Positions 34,556 to 46,258 of a DNA stretch of 64,000 nucleotides are shown in pieces. The position numbers and the translations under genes are program-made. Each line of letters starts with the position of its first letter. Positions within the stretch are counted from its first letter, which is position 1. A model generated the notes under the pieces. That model saw only the letters and a list, made by a program, of their open reading frames with translations. It had not been told where the DNA came from and did no database searches. Origin of the DNA: Alnus glutinosa (taxonomy: Eukaryota > Streptophyta > Magnoliopsida > Fagales > Betulaceae); NCBI RefSeq assembly GCF_958979055.1, contig NC_084895.1, positions 19,824,501 to 19,888,500 on the forward strand, written 5' to 3'.

Positions 34556-34660
34556 CACCCCCTCCCCTTTTACAATAAACTCAACACACCCAAGGATTTG
34601 AACCGCAACACAGCCCACCACCACCATACTTATGGTGGAAATACCATTAGGCCCAACTCT
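34556..34660 (-). mobile_element. tRNA-derived SINE-like fragment
   Basis: On the minus strand TGGGCCTAATGG resembles a pol III A box, and GGTTCAAATCC, about 40 bp further on, matches a B box well. It sits just beyond the end of segmental-duplication copy 2. No poly(A) tail or TSD could be fixed. Confidence 0.45.
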
Positions 34661-34843
34661 GTGATATGTTTTAGGGCTTGATGGTACCTTAAATGAGGGT
34701 ACCATTCGTGAATATGCAGTTCTCCTTATGGTATCTTGCTTCTTATCAAACCAAATGTGATTGATTGATTTCTTGCTTTCGTCCTCTTTAGTAACCATTG
34801 ACATGCGCTGAAATTTCAGATTCAGGAATGCACTGGCGATCAA
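34661..34843 (-). other. Unrecognised open stretch upstream of SWIM copy 2
   Basis: A minus-strand frame reads MSMVTKEDESKKSINHIWFD and continues for about 50 charged, protein-like residues before running into the SINE-like fragment. I do not recognise it. It could be a leftover host exon or chance. Confidence 0.2.
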
Positions 34844-34849
34844 GAGAAA

Positions 34850-36434
34850 AAGGGGCCATGCAGTACATATGTGTGTGTATTAAGATGATATTAAAAAAAT
34901 GAAAAGCCAAAAGGCGTTATGTTCCATCTCTTCTCCCATAAACAGGGACCTGTTCATCTAAACGACAAATCCACTTCCCAAAATCAAGAACGCACAATTC
35001 ATTTTAAGAAAGGAATAAGCAACACAAGTAGAGAGAAAAGGCCAAAGGAGAACTTTTTAACAGAATTTCCTTGGCTTTGCAAGTTCCTTGCTCGTAGATT
35101 TTTCAACCTAATCTACTTAAAATAGTTGAGCTAAACTGAAGCAAGTAGCTTCTGTTGGCCCCAAAACTAGTAACACAAAAGGCAAATTGGCTCGTCTCAT
35201 CCATTGCAAAAAATACCACTAGAATTTCATGCCTTGAACCAGGAAGATATAAACTGGGCTGGTACCAAACAGAGGCTACTCAAAGCAGACAAAAATAAAA
35301 CTTAATCTAAGAAACCCATACAAAGAAACATCAACAAACTCATAAGACACAAACAATGATGGCTCTGGAGATCGTCAAACCCCAGAGATCTTAAAACATG
35401 TCAAATCCAAAAATTAAACGTAATCAAGCTGCAAATGGGGATAAAAGAAAACCCCATACCCCTTTGAACTAAACCCCAAGCACCCAAGCAACAGAGAGAG
35501 AGAGAGCAGTACCGAAGCAACGGCGGAGTTGGAACGTGCGATGAGGAATCTCCGTTGAAGGCGCGAGCTGAAGTCTCCGTTGACGAAGAAATCGCACAAA
35601 GCAAAGCACAGTGAGAAGAAGGCGGGAGAGAGAGATGCAGGCGCGGAGGAAAGTGAAAGAAGCGGGTGAAAGGGAAATAAAATGATATAAAATGAAGATG
35701 GGCGCTAAATTTAGAGACTTTCTAATAACAGGAATTGTTTTGAGGAAACTATGGAGAGCACGAGGGATTTTTAGAAATTTCCCTATCATTTGGTGAAAGG
35801 CTTGAAATATTATTGTTAAAAAACAAATTTCAACTGCTCATGAGCACTACTATATTAATTCAGTGAAATGAAAGTGAGATAAGAACATAATATATAACAT
35901 TTTTCTTAAAATTTTGATTTTTAATCTACATTCTTTTTCTTTCTTTTTTTTCAAATACATATGAAAGTAATTTACAAACATAAGGAAAAATCTAAAATAA
36001 ATCACTAAGTCAAAGTGTCATTTTGAATAACACCTCAAGCTTTTTTCAGTTTTTTTTTTTTTTTCTTTCAATTTAAACTCTATAAAGTTTTTGCGAGTTT
36101 GAAATGGGTCATTCCGTTGAATTCCAGGCCAATTTGCAATGTTTGTTAGTGCCCATCAACTTTTTTGTCACATCATATTAAAATAATAATTTTTTTTAAT
36201 TAAATCTTTAATTTTTTTTTTTACAAAAAAAAAAAAAAAAAAAAAACCAAAAAACAAAATAAGGAAAACCTCATAGGAGCAGCACCACTGCTGCCACCAC
36301 CAGTAGATGCCTACCACGTGGATAGCTAAATACTTGAATAGATGCCAAATGTTTGGTTTGGCATCAAGTTAAATGAGCAAATCTACCACTATCTCAACTC
36401 AAGCCTTAGTAATTAAGAAAACAAATTTAAGAGA
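34850..36434. other. Intergenic DNA with a possible decayed 5' leader near 35500-35680
   Basis: The segment 35490-35680 is GC-richer, with GA tracts and minus-strand pyrimidine-rich sequence, resembling a plant 5' UTR and promoter. It lies upstream of SWIM copy 2 in the right orientation, but the link is inference. The rest is AT-rich, with homopolymer runs at 36049-36065 and 36219-36245. No other gene seen. Confidence 0.3.
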
Positions 36435-36485
36435 TAGCTTTGAGGATTAAGATCCACGGCAATTTTGCCGTGGTAATTTTTTTGC

Positions 36486-36592
36486 TATTGCATCTAACGG
36501 CCTAAAACATGCCACCTACTAAAAAGTAGGTGGCCTCTGCATCTAACGGCCTAAAACATGCCACCTAGCTACTAAAAAGTAGGTGGCCTCGA
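36486..36592. repeat. Tandem duplication near the MULE-A end
   Basis: The phrase 'gcatctaacggcctaaaacatgccacct', then a CTACT-AAAAAGTAGGTGGC hairpin, occurs twice in tandem (about 36486-36538 and 36539-36590); the second copy has an extra 'agct'. It lies in the terminal region, so it may represent duplicated TIR sequence. Confidence 0.85.
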
Positions 36593-37502
36593 GAATGCAG
36601 CAAAATTTTACTTTCCCTCCCAAGTTCCGCACGTTTGCTGAGAACCCAGACAAAAATAAAAAATCAAAAAGCGTCTTCTTGGCTTCTTCTTCCCTCTTCT
36701 TGTCCCTTTTCAGCTTCCCTCTCACCTTTCTTATAATTTTTACTCAAAACCCATAACCCATTTCAACATTTGAATCTCTGCAGCTTCAACGTCGACGATT
36801 AATTTCACCTTCTATTAGTCCCTTTGTTATTTTTTCAGATGTTTTCTCAAAAAAAAAAAAACAAAAAACAAAACAAAATACCAAAAATGAATTTCGGACA
36901 AAGTTTCTGCAACTGCACCAATCAGCTATTTCACTCCAGAAAATTTATGCCTTAAGGTATTATTTCTGGTATTTGCTTTGTTGTGTTATTTTTTAAGCTA
37001 TTAACTGAGAGTAAGGACAATGCAGAAATTTGTTTAAATTGTTTCTTCTATATTTACTGTTCACGTATCATGAAATCTTCTTCATTTGTTTCGTTTAAGT
37101 TGTTTGTCTACTATTCACGTCTATATTTCTGCATTATTTGTGCTTTGTTCCGTCACTTTTCTTTTGTTAGTAATTAAAAGTTTGATTTTTTTTTTTTCTC
37201 TAGAACTAAGTGTCTTTTTCTACATTATGGTTCCGTCACTTTTCTTTTGTTAGTAATTAAAATTTTGATTGTTTTTGCTGGAACTAAGTTAATTTTGAGA
37301 TCAGTTCATTGTTTACTGCTCATGTCTGTTTTTCTGCATTATTTGTGATTTGTTTCTGTTCCTTTTCTTTTGTTACTAATTAAAAAGTTTGATTTTGGTT
37401 TTTTTTTTTTACTGGAACTAAGTTAATTTTGAGAGCTTAGAATTAATTTTTTAATGGGTTATTTATTAATGACAGGATTATATTTTTATGCCAAAAAAGA
37501 AT

Positions 37503-38151
37503 GGATAACATTACAAGCGATTCCTTACAAAATATAAACTCACAGTCATCTCATATGACTTATTAGATTTAATATTATAAGGTAAATTAAATATTCTTTT
37601 ACTCACAGGGCATTAATTGTTCTCTCAACATTCAAGATTGTAACTTTGACTTAAATGCAGAGTGTTATTCTCGTTAGGTAAACATTTTTTAAGTTTATAT
37701 GTCTAAATGCATTCCCTCTTATATGTTTTTGTTAATTAAATTTTATTTTGTTTTATAATATAGCGAATTGATCAAGTGCATGATTCAATACCAAGGATAA
37801 CATTTGAAGAACCATTTGGACATAGATGTGAAACCAGTTTCATTGAATATGTACCGGTACACTTGCATTATTTTACTGTTCTAAAAAATTAAAATGTGTT
37901 TCTACATTTTTTATGTGAATATTGTGATTACGTAGGTACTATCTGATAAAAGTTCACTGCCCGCATCTTCTCAAGTGTCAAAGAATGGGTACATTAGTCA
38001 AGTACGCTCATACTTGAATCAAATAATACTTTTTATATTAGGTTGACAAGTTAAATGTTATATTTTTTTTAGGTAACTGATGGATTCAATTTTACAACAC
38101 CTCTTGCTGATACAACAAATATATATACGAATTTCAGGAATTATCTTGGTA
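37503..38151 (+). CDS. Multi-exon gene-like segment inside MULE-A, unrecognised
   Basis: Five short open stretches bounded by plausible splice sites: MDNITSDSLQNINSQSSHMT (37503), INCSLNIQDCNFDLNAECYS (after CTCACAG, about 37610), RIDQVHDSIPRITFEEPFGH up to CETSFIEYVP (37765-37852, then GTACAC), VLSDKSSLPASSQVSKNGYI (37937-38001) and VTDGFNFTTPLADTTNIYTN (38073-38150, then GTAAGT). The peptides look like a low-complexity, Ser/Asn-rich N-terminal region. The 'TTPLADTTN' phrase vaguely recalls N-termini of plant Helitron or helicase-type proteins, but that is weak. The 5' side (36600-36800) is leader-like. The frame relation between the first exons is uncertain. Source gene unknown. Confidence 0.35.
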
Positions 38152-38683
38152 AGTAACAAACTTATGATTGGGAAGAAATGTTTTAGCACTTTATTATTGA
38201 TTTGAAAATTAACTTTAATTTTGAAAATATGTTCAGGACATTGATTTTTTTATCGTCACTTGGAAACATTTCAAAGACCCGTTATGTTGGTGTGAGTTTG
38301 GAGGAGGTTGGCGTTGTTTGGAGGAGGACCTAATATTGTTAAGTTTAAAAGATCATTTTGTGTAATTTTAGTATCTTTCTCATTTTGTGTAACTTATCTA
38401 TATAACAGAAGATAACGAGCCACAACTGCCTATGTTGATTCAAAACTGTTTGATCAATTGTAGATGAATATGTTGATCGATTGTAGATGAATGAAAAACT
38501 TTGCATCATTATGTTATTTTAGCTTGTTTGCCGATTTATTGCCTTTTGGCATAACTCGTAAATGAGAAGTTCAGATAATAACTAGTGTATCGTTCTCTAG
38601 TATTTCTCCAGTAATTTTCTGTCTCGACTTTACCTCCATCTTACATATGTGGTTGTAGTCGTGGTTCCCTCATCTTCCTGGTT

Positions 38684-38687
<4 letters not shown>

Positions 38688-38734
<47 letters not shown>
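38688..38734. repeat. Poly-T tract of about 47 bases
   Basis: Uninterrupted T run in the middle of MULE-A. It could be the A tail of a minus-strand retroposed fragment. Its exact length is likely unreliable in the assembly. Confidence 0.9.
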
Positions 38735-38735
<1 letters not shown>

Positions 38736-39034
38736 TAGTTTGGTTTGTGATCATTTTATTGTGTCTTATTTGCCAAGGAAAAAAAAGTACGACCAGCATA
38801 AAGAACAATATTGAAATAAGTGAATTCAGAAAAAGTATGAATCATCTTGTTTTATTGAAAACTCGGGGCTCAAAATGCCAATAAAATTCCCACTTGAATT
38901 GCATAATAAAACTCATTACAGGGGAAAAAGCAACATAGCTATACCCATACCCAAACAAGTACAACACAAACAAGTCTCACCAAAAACCTAAAGATCCTAA
39001 ATGGCTCAAATGACCCTCAGATCAAAAGCCTAAG

Positions 39035-39245
39035 TTATGATCCACGAATATTTCTGTCCATCTGTAGATGCTTGATTGCCTTAGGCGTTTTTGTCTCATC
39101 GTGAACCACGTTGATAAAAATCATTCCTTTTACTCTGTTGTAGTCACCACTGTCCTGATTGCTTCCCCTGCCCAAGCTCTCCATGCACATAAACGCCCCC
39201 TTAGGGCCTATGTTTGATAACTTCCTCTTCCTCTTCCTCCCCTTC
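39035..39245 (-). CDS. Terminal exon-like ORF with basic motif inside MULE-A
   Basis: On the minus strand, after an acceptor-like TTCACTAG, a 69-codon frame reads KGRKRKRKLSNIGPKGAFMC and continues to KAIKHLQMDRNIRGS and a TAA at 39035-39037. KGRKRKRK resembles a nuclear-localisation signal. Upstream on the same strand, 40088-39900 contains a GC-richer, possibly translated first-exon region within the MULE end (LPGDFLNLLGPQFSRGSG). No family is recognised. It may be the last exon of a captured gene transcribed from the right-hand terminus. Confidence 0.35.
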
Positions 39246-39637
39246 CTAGTGAAGACAATTCAAAATTAAGCCAATTCATTTTCCAAGTTGACAACAAAAC
39301 AGAAGAAAGACAAATTCGTCACCCAAAGCACACCATGCCAAATGAAAAATATGTTAATTAAGTATGAAAGTTGAATTATGTGCATACAATTGTAAGAGCT
39401 AGCCCAATTTTTTTTGTTTTTTTTTTTTTTTGGTATCAATCAATTTTGTTGTTACCATATGGTTTGACATGAATCATAAAACAAATGATTAGTTACATAC
39501 ATTATCCTAGCAGACATAGCATAATAATCAATGGCGTCTATCGCAACCATCATGACAAAACCTAAACAATAATATTTATCCAAAAAACACAAGTAAATAA
39601 CATTAAACTCTGTAGGAACATCTTAATACATGAACTG

Positions 39638-39673
<36 letters not shown>
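39638..39673. repeat. Poly-A tract of about 36 bases
   Basis: Uninterrupted A run in MULE-A, between the two minus-strand exon-like regions. Length uncertain. Confidence 0.9.
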
Positions 39674-39675
<2 letters not shown>

Positions 39676-40555
39676 AAAGATGAGGATTACAAACCATAGC
39701 CAAACCAACAGAGAAAAGCAATATTAAATCTTCTGGTTTCCTTCCACCTTCTCGGTAACCAAACAAAGGGTATGGGAGAAAAACAAACCCAGAACAACCC
39801 ACAAATCAGACAAACAACCCATGAACTACCTCCAAAACAAAAATCAACAAAAAAAAATAGAGACCTGGAGAGAGGTCGAGTTGGAGGGGGGAAGAACGTT
39901 CAGGCGAGTTTAGATCTGGCCGCTTCATGTCCACCACCCACACTGCTCCAAGCGAGTCCAGATCTGCTACTGGGGGCTCCGGAGCCTCGCGAAAATTGTG
40001 GTCCCAGGAGGTTGAGGAAATCGCCGGGCAAAGGTACAGGTGTCAGGCGACTTTTTCCGACATTTTCCGGCAAAAGTTCAGGTATCATCCCAAAATTTTC
40101 TGCCTAAAACCTTACCTCCATGGCATCAAACGATTTTTTCTGGAGAAAGGAGAATGGAGAATGGGTCAGGAGAAAGGGGAAAGGAAAAAAGAGAGAGGAG
40201 AATGGGTAAGAAAAAAAAGAAAAGAATCAGGAGAAGAGAGAGAGAGAGAGACAGACCGTATAATGGTAGGAAGAATATTTTTTTTTTTAGGTTTGACGCG
40301 GATCGATGAGGTGGCGTTTTAATAGCCGTTATTTTAAATGGACGGCTTGGATTGGAGAAATTGTGGCTGGGCAATTTTTGAGAGATTGCCGGGGATCTCA
40401 ATCCTAGCTTTGATCAAATAATTAAAAAAAGGCAAAGTCTAGTGCTATTGTAAGATCGATTTGTCCTACAGCGTACAATGAATCAAACAATTATTCTTAT
40501 TAAAGTTACAACAAATAAGAGCTCCAAGGATGAGTTAAGCATGCTTGATTAATGC

Positions 40556-41334
40556 TCCGTTTGTTTCGACGTAAAATGGTTTTCGTCGTAAAATGGTTTC
40601 AGGGAAATCATTTTTCAGGAAACCATTTTCCGTCGAAAGCATTTTCCGGTGTTTGGCACGTACGGAAAATTGCAAATATTTTTTTATATTTTTATTCAAT
40701 TATATTAACTTACAAAAATCAATTTTTATTCACAACATAAAAATATTAATGTAAAATAATATAAAAATCATCGATAACGAGATTCGGTCACTGACCGACA
40801 AGATTCTGACTATTTTTACCTGATTCCGGCTAATATAACCAGAATTCGAGATAAAGGCCGGAATTCGGACAGTTTCGTCGGAATCTGGGATAGCCGGATT
40901 CCAGCGAAAGTGGCTGGATTCCGGCAATTTTGCCGGAATCCGGCTCTCTGGCCAGATCCAGCCAGATGGCCGGAATCCGGCCTTTCTGACCAGATCCGGT
41001 CAGATTGGTCGCCGGAATCTGGCTGACCGGATTCCGTCGCCAGATTCCGGCGACATTAATTGGATGTTGGATTCCGATACCGATAATATTTCGATGGTGG
41101 TCGGCTGCTTGAACGTGAAGGTCGACTGTGCCGTTTAAAATAGATCGACTGCGTCTGGCGTCTTCGGAAAATGATTTACGCTTTTTAAAAGCGTAAATCA
41201 TTTTCCGAAATTTACTAAGCATATTTGGTCAAACAGAAATCATTTTCCGGTTGACTATTATTTTCGCCCCTACCAAACACCGGAAAATGCCAAAATCATT
41301 TTCCAGAAAATCATTTTACGCCGAAACAAACGGA
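40556..41334. mobile_element. Short TIR element with GATTCCGGC minisatellite core
   Basis: Inverted termini TCCGTTTGTTTCGACGTAAA (40556) and the reverse complement at 41334, TCCGTTTGTTTCGGCGTAAA, with further paired ATTTTCCGG motifs inward (e.g. CACGTACGGAAAAT, CCGGAAAATG). The centre (about 40770-41065) is a run of GATTCCGGC / GCCGGAATC motifs about 20 bp apart. No ORF of note. A clear TSD was not found, so the superfamily is open (hAT- or CACTA-like are options). Confidence 0.65.
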
Positions 41335-41399
41335 TCATAAGTTGATTTCACTTTCTTTCCGTCCTCTACGTACTGTTATCCTACTTTAACAACAACCAG

Positions 41400-41435
<36 letters not shown>

Positions 41436-42533
41436 CCAGCAGCCAGGAAAGAAGCTCCTTCTCTTTATGATTACTGCTGAAAAGAGTAATTTTTGCAGGC
41501 TAAACATACTTAATTATTACTTTTAACCTAGGCTAGTTTATTTTCATTCAAAAGGAAGCATTTTTGTTTTTCTTTTCTTTATTTTATTTTGTAAGTTCAA
41601 ATGTGGATCAGAAAGTATAATTAAACCACTTCACACTTCACTCTAGTTGCAAGCTGTGTATTATTACCTTTAGTTGCTAGCTGTTTATTCTAGTATCATA
41701 CTGATGCTAATACATCTCTGGATTTGTTTAATTGTAGATGAATTACAAAGTTTTTTGCCACATTGCCTCTATATGTACAGAGCAAATAGGCCTTAAATGC
41801 AAAAGATCATAATTACAATAAATAAGAAAGATAATCACACACAAATAACATGAAGATTTAAATGGTTCCTTAATGTGAGATACGTCTACTAGTGGATGCG
41901 GTAACGAAGAAATTCACTATTAAAGATGGACTAAAAAATAGTAAAGAGAAAATCACTCAAAACTCAAAGCTTCAATACACCCAAATCTCACTATCACATA
42001 GTAAAGATTCCTCATCGAAAATATATGGTAGTTGGTCTGTCTTTTTTTCTCGCTCAACAATCAGCTAGCATGAAATTTATACTACCAAAGTTTCTGCTGA
42101 TAATAAGTGAGATGAAGTGCAAACCAACTCATGTCAGTTCCAAACTTGTCCAATGGATTTAACTTATCCAAATAATATTCTCACCTTAAAATGGTTCTCA
42201 TATTTACCAAATGAAAAAAAACCAAAATAAAAATAAATAAAAAAATCGTGCTTTAATTTGCCCTTTGTTAATACCATGAATCAATGTGCAATATTAGTGA
42301 CTTTGGTCTTATATGGGTGAAAGATGTACGAAGGTGGGTAGAGTGATTGAGATGTATTTTGTTTTTGCAGGTCACAGTGGCAATTCTGCTGGAGCGGCTG
42401 AGCATCTCTTTGTATCTTCCATCAGCCCGATGAACAAAGCTGATTTGGTTTTTGTTCTTTTCAACTAGTTTTGGCTGAACCAGTCCTCCAAAAACGGTCT
42501 TTACTTGCCCGCACGTTTGGAGTTGTTGATGTA
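41335..42533. other. Spacer with poly-A tract, no gene recognised
   Basis: A poly-A run at 41399-41434, then AT-rich DNA. On the minus strand 42560-42280 an open stretch (LQTCGQVKTVFGGLVQPKLV) is protein-like but unrecognised and has no start or exon context. Confidence 0.35.
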
Positions 42534-42807
42534 TATAATAAAAACAGAGTATGATTTGTAATCCCACATTGAGGATGTCTTTGCTTCTATCTGTAAGTGA
42601 AGAAATTTAAAATAGAATAATAAATGCGAAAATAATAGAGAGACAAGAACACCTACGTCCACCACTGAAATTAGCCCTAAGGACTACATTGTGCTCATTG
42701 ATTTGTTTGTCTATAATACAAATACCCCTATTTAATATTTATATGGTTTAAAGTAAATACAAAATATGGTAATCAAATCACCATGATTTGATTACAATTA
42801 ACCACTA

Positions 42808-42846
<39 letters not shown>

Positions 42847-42849
42847 GGA

Positions 42850-43480
42850 ATACTAACCTGAGGTCAGTAACGTGAAAATGCGTTTTTCACGTTAGTGGAA
42901 CTCAATAATGTGGCCCCAGTAATGCAAAGCCGAGGTTAGTATCCCTTAGGTTGCTAAAATGTGTATTATAACGTGAAAATATGACATCGCGTTACTGTAC
43001 AGTAACGCGACAAATGTCTCAGGTTACTGAGATCGAGTTACATGAAACTGCACGTCACTGAGTTGTTGTATACGTAACATGCAAAAAAATAGGTTACTGA
43101 AGTGTTGTAACGCAAAATTAACTTTCAGGTTATTGAATTATTTCAACGTGAATATTTTTAGGTTAGTGACTATTGTAACGCAGAATTAATTATCACGTTA
43201 CAGTAATTTATAACGTGAAGATTGTTAGGTTAGTGTATGTTGTAACGCAGAACTCATCCTCACGTGATTATGGTTTGTAACGTGAATATTATTAGGTTAG
43301 TGAATGTTGTAACGCACAACTAATCCTCATGTTATTGTATTTTTTAACGTAAATATTGTTACGTTAGTGGATGTTGTGACGCAAAACTCATCCTCACGTT
43401 ACTGTGGTTTTGTAATATGAATAGTTAGGTTAGTGAATGTTGTAACCCACAACTAATTTTTGGGTTACTGTATTTTTAGG
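42850..43480. repeat. CACTA subterminal array with 67-bp tandem unit
   Basis: Motifs of the form GTAACGTGAA/TTCACGTTAC alternate through the first 650 bp. From 43161 a tandem unit (GGTTAGTG...GTTGTAACGCA...CTCACGTTACTGT...TAACGTGAATATT) repeats with starts at 43161, 43228, 43295, 43362 and 43428, i.e. a 67-bp period. These are candidate TNPA-type binding sites. Confidence 0.85.
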
Positions 43481-43553
43481 TTAAATAAAGAAAATAAGTT
43501 ATAGATTTTTGCTCTCCAAAATATTTTTTTAGCGGTTGACCATTTACATCCAT

Positions 43554-45110
43554 TGATAAGCGTTGAATGTTGCACATTCAAGCCCCTTAACTTATATATG
43601 TTAATTCCTTAGCATTGTTATTTGTTTGATTTTGTGTTGTTTTATTGTTTTCAGGTTTTAAATAAAGACAGTTAATTCCATTGATTTTGGGCTTAAAGCA
43701 CACTTTGAAAAGACCTAGAAGATATGTTTAAGCTTAACCAATCATAATAGAATACCTATATGATGTGGTTAAGTTTAATCAAATTAAGTGAAGGATTAAA
43801 TCGGAATTTCTCCATTAAGAGTCAAAATCGGATTGGGTTCAAATTTGGATTTTGCACATATCTCGGTGTTTTGATCATAACTTTTGACTCAGATATTAGA
43901 TTGCAATAAAATTGGTGGCGTTGAAAAGCTAATAAAAAATTAAACAAATATGTCAGAAATAGCTTTTCCCAAATTAGGACGTTTACTATGCAAAAATCGC
44001 CCTGAAATAAAAGACCGCAATTCTGGCCGAATTTGGAATCCTTTTCCTACTTGGATTGAAATTCCAATCTCCTACTTGGACAAGGAGACTCAAGAGACGA
44101 TTTTTCTGGAATTCTAAGAGCTTCTAGGCCTCTCTTAATCTCTATAAATAGGACTCTAAACATTGAAGAAAGACACACTGCTACCTAGAGCAAATTCAGA
44201 GAAAAACTTCTTGAAGGCTTGAAGAGTTGAAGAGAAGTAATCATGGCAGGAGGCCATTGCAGCAGCGTCATGAGCGGCTAAATTCCTAATAGGGTGTTGA
44301 TGTAGCCCTTTCCAAGTAACGATGGTTTAATTGTATTTTAATTTGGGATTTTCTCTGTGCATGATGGTTGTATAACTGTGAGAATTGATCTTAATTTTAT
44401 ATTCAATCATTATGAATTTCTTATCTTGTCTTAGAAAGTCTTTTATATTGATTGAACTCAACCTTCATATTTTCTGTGATTATGTGAATGATTGTTATAC
44501 AACGGTTTTAATTGATATATGATCAAGAGGATTAGATAGACCATGTCTAGGGAAGACGAATTGTACTATACCCTAGTTTAGTGTAATTTAGGTAGACAAT
44601 CCGTGCCAACCGAAGATGGGTTATATTATTCCATTGATTATGTGTATCCTATTAAAGACGTAGCTAGTCCATGCCTAGGGAAAACGGGTCATGCCGCATC
44701 TTAGTGGTTAGGTGGACGGTCCGTGCCAACCGAAGATGGATTATACTTATTCTTTAGAGGTAATTTCTTGACTACTCGAGTGAGACGAGCCCTATATCAT
44801 GCATAGTATGAATTTCCCTTGTTAATTTATGATTGACCATTGTTATGCGGTGAGTGGTAAAATCAATCCCTTATTCTTTATCTCATCCCTACTATCTTTA
44901 AATTTATGTATTTTACTTTTATGTATTTATTTTAAGAAAACAAAAATCAAATATCTTTTTAATTAAGTTTAATCTTGAAAAACTTGATAGCAATACCCCT
45001 GCAGTCCTTGAGGTTCGACACCCTCTCTATAGCCTTATCCTACAAGGATTCGTCCTATTGCGAGTGGTTATTTATTATTGATATATTTTGGTAAACAAAA
45101 AACCACATCA
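43554..45110 (+). repeat. 5' LTR of the LARD-like element
   Basis: 1557 bp. TATAAATA at 44143-44150 is a likely core promoter. A phrase 'ccgtgccaaccgaagatgg' occurs twice (about 44602 and 44721), each time as part of a longer internal repeat ('ccatg(t/c)ctagggaa(g/a)acg'). Ends in CA directly before the tRNA-Asp-type primer-binding site. Confidence 0.92.
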
Positions 45111-45115
45111 ATGTT

Positions 45116-45132
45116 TGGCGTCGTTGCCGGGG
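45116..45132 (+). other. Primer-binding site (tRNA-Asp type)
   Basis: TGGCGTCGTTGCCGGGG lies 5 bp after the 5' LTR. The plant tRNA-Asp 3' end would pair with TGGCGCCGTTGCCGGGG, so one mismatch is present. Confidence 0.8.
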
Positions 45133-45223
45133 ACTGCTTAACGGTAGCGTTATTATGTTTTAAAGATTGAATTTAACTTGATTCTTTTTTGTTTTTATTT
45201 TATTTTATTTTAATTTTGGTTTC

Positions 45224-45256
<33 letters not shown>

Positions 45257-45322
45257 TTTTTTTCTTTCAATTTTGTTTTGATTTTGTTTTGTTATTTTGT
45301 TTTATTTTTCTCAATTTAGTTC

Positions 45323-46258
45323 ATGTGGGGAGGCATTCCAACACCCCACGAACCATGTTCATATTGCTATAGTCTTTATCATCATGTTAAAGATTGTCTT
45401 ACTGCAGGACAATTTTCTAATTATTCTTATGAGCATATGAACACACAGTTCTCTAGATCGAGGAATGAGCCTTACTGTGATTCCTATGACCCGGCATGAA
45501 GTAACTAGTCTGATATCCCATGGCAAGCTCAAGCTCCTGAAAGTTATGCTCAACAATTTCATGAACTGTACCATCAGACATATCCGCAGTTCAATGATCA
45601 AGCGGCCTATCCACCATCTAACTTCCATCCTCCCCACCAGCAATGGCAATCATCTCCATATTGTGCTAACTTTAAGGATAACTAGCAACCTTCTTCTCAG
45701 GCCACACCACCGCCTCGGTTTGATTCGGATTTTCAAGATCAGCTGTTGAATGAATGAGATAGCGACCTCTGTCAGTCAGACATGGAACTCTCGCTTTGAA
45801 TCCATTGCTAAGATAGATGCTAACGAAGAGGAGCCATCTCCCATTGACTGTCTCCACAACAACAATACCATGCCGAACCACCATCTACTCAGTCAGGTTC
45901 TGACTTTCAAATTCAGATGTTGAAACTTATGGGTAAGATCAATCAGGCAGTGGAATCTCAGGGTCAAGCCATTGCCAAGTTAGAAGCTCAGAGGGAACAG
46001 ATGACAAAGCAAATAGAAGAAGAAGAGCTTCAAAGACAATCAGAGGCCAATCTTGATGGACAATACATGGTGGATGAGAATAATTTTTATCATGAGCAAG
46101 CCATAAATAATGGAGAAGTGGTTGAAACTCACGTGGAGGAGGGGAATGAGGAGCAAATTGAGGCCCCACAAGCTCTACATCGGGCAAAAGGCGAGGAAGT
46201 GAGCACTGAGGCTCCTTCATTATCCACTCTTATTCTCGAAACGCCATATGAACCTTGA
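45323..46258 (+). pseudogene. Gag-like ORF remnant with zinc knuckle (LARD element)
   Basis: Frame starts MWGGIPTPHEPCSYCYSLYH at 45323 and contains a CX2CX4HX4C knuckle (CSYCYSLYHHVKDC, 45356-45397), as in retroviral-type nucleocapsids. A TGA near 45498 interrupts it, and more stops and frame changes follow through a Gln/Tyr/Pro-rich part (FHELYHQTYPQFNDQAAYPP, about 45557-45617). A final open segment (45917-46258) is a charged coiled-coil-like region (MLKLMGKINQAVESQGQAIA ... EEEELQRQSE). Together they describe a gag-only internal domain that is no longer translatable in one piece. Beyond 46260 to 48028 there is only non-coding DNA with repeated AAGTTTGGGGGT purine tracts, the last one abutting the 3' LTR as polypurine tract (48016-48028). 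Confidence 0.7.

Larger units (their letters stand above)
36444..40404. mobile_element. Mutator-like element (MULE-A), 3.96 kb, 9-bp TSD
   Basis: Inverted termini GGATTAAGATCCACGGCAAT (36444) and the reverse complement at 40404, GGATTGAGATCCCCGGCAAT. Similarity continues inward, with GCCACCT motifs near both ends. The 9-bp sequence TAGCTTTGA flanks both sides (36435-36443, 40405-40413). A 9-bp TSD is diagnostic for the Mutator superfamily. No mudrA-type transposase is visible, so it is non-autonomous. The interior has exon-like DNA on the plus strand (37.5-38.2 kb) and on the minus strand (39.0-39.2 kb), separated by long homopolymers. It may be a Pack-MULE, but I cannot name the source genes. 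Confidence 0.85.

Noticed and set aside
39772..40322. Overlapping plus-strand ORFs in the right end of MULE-A
   Set aside because: They overlap each other in different frames, run through GA-rich DNA, and have no motif; the minus strand looks more like the transcribed one.
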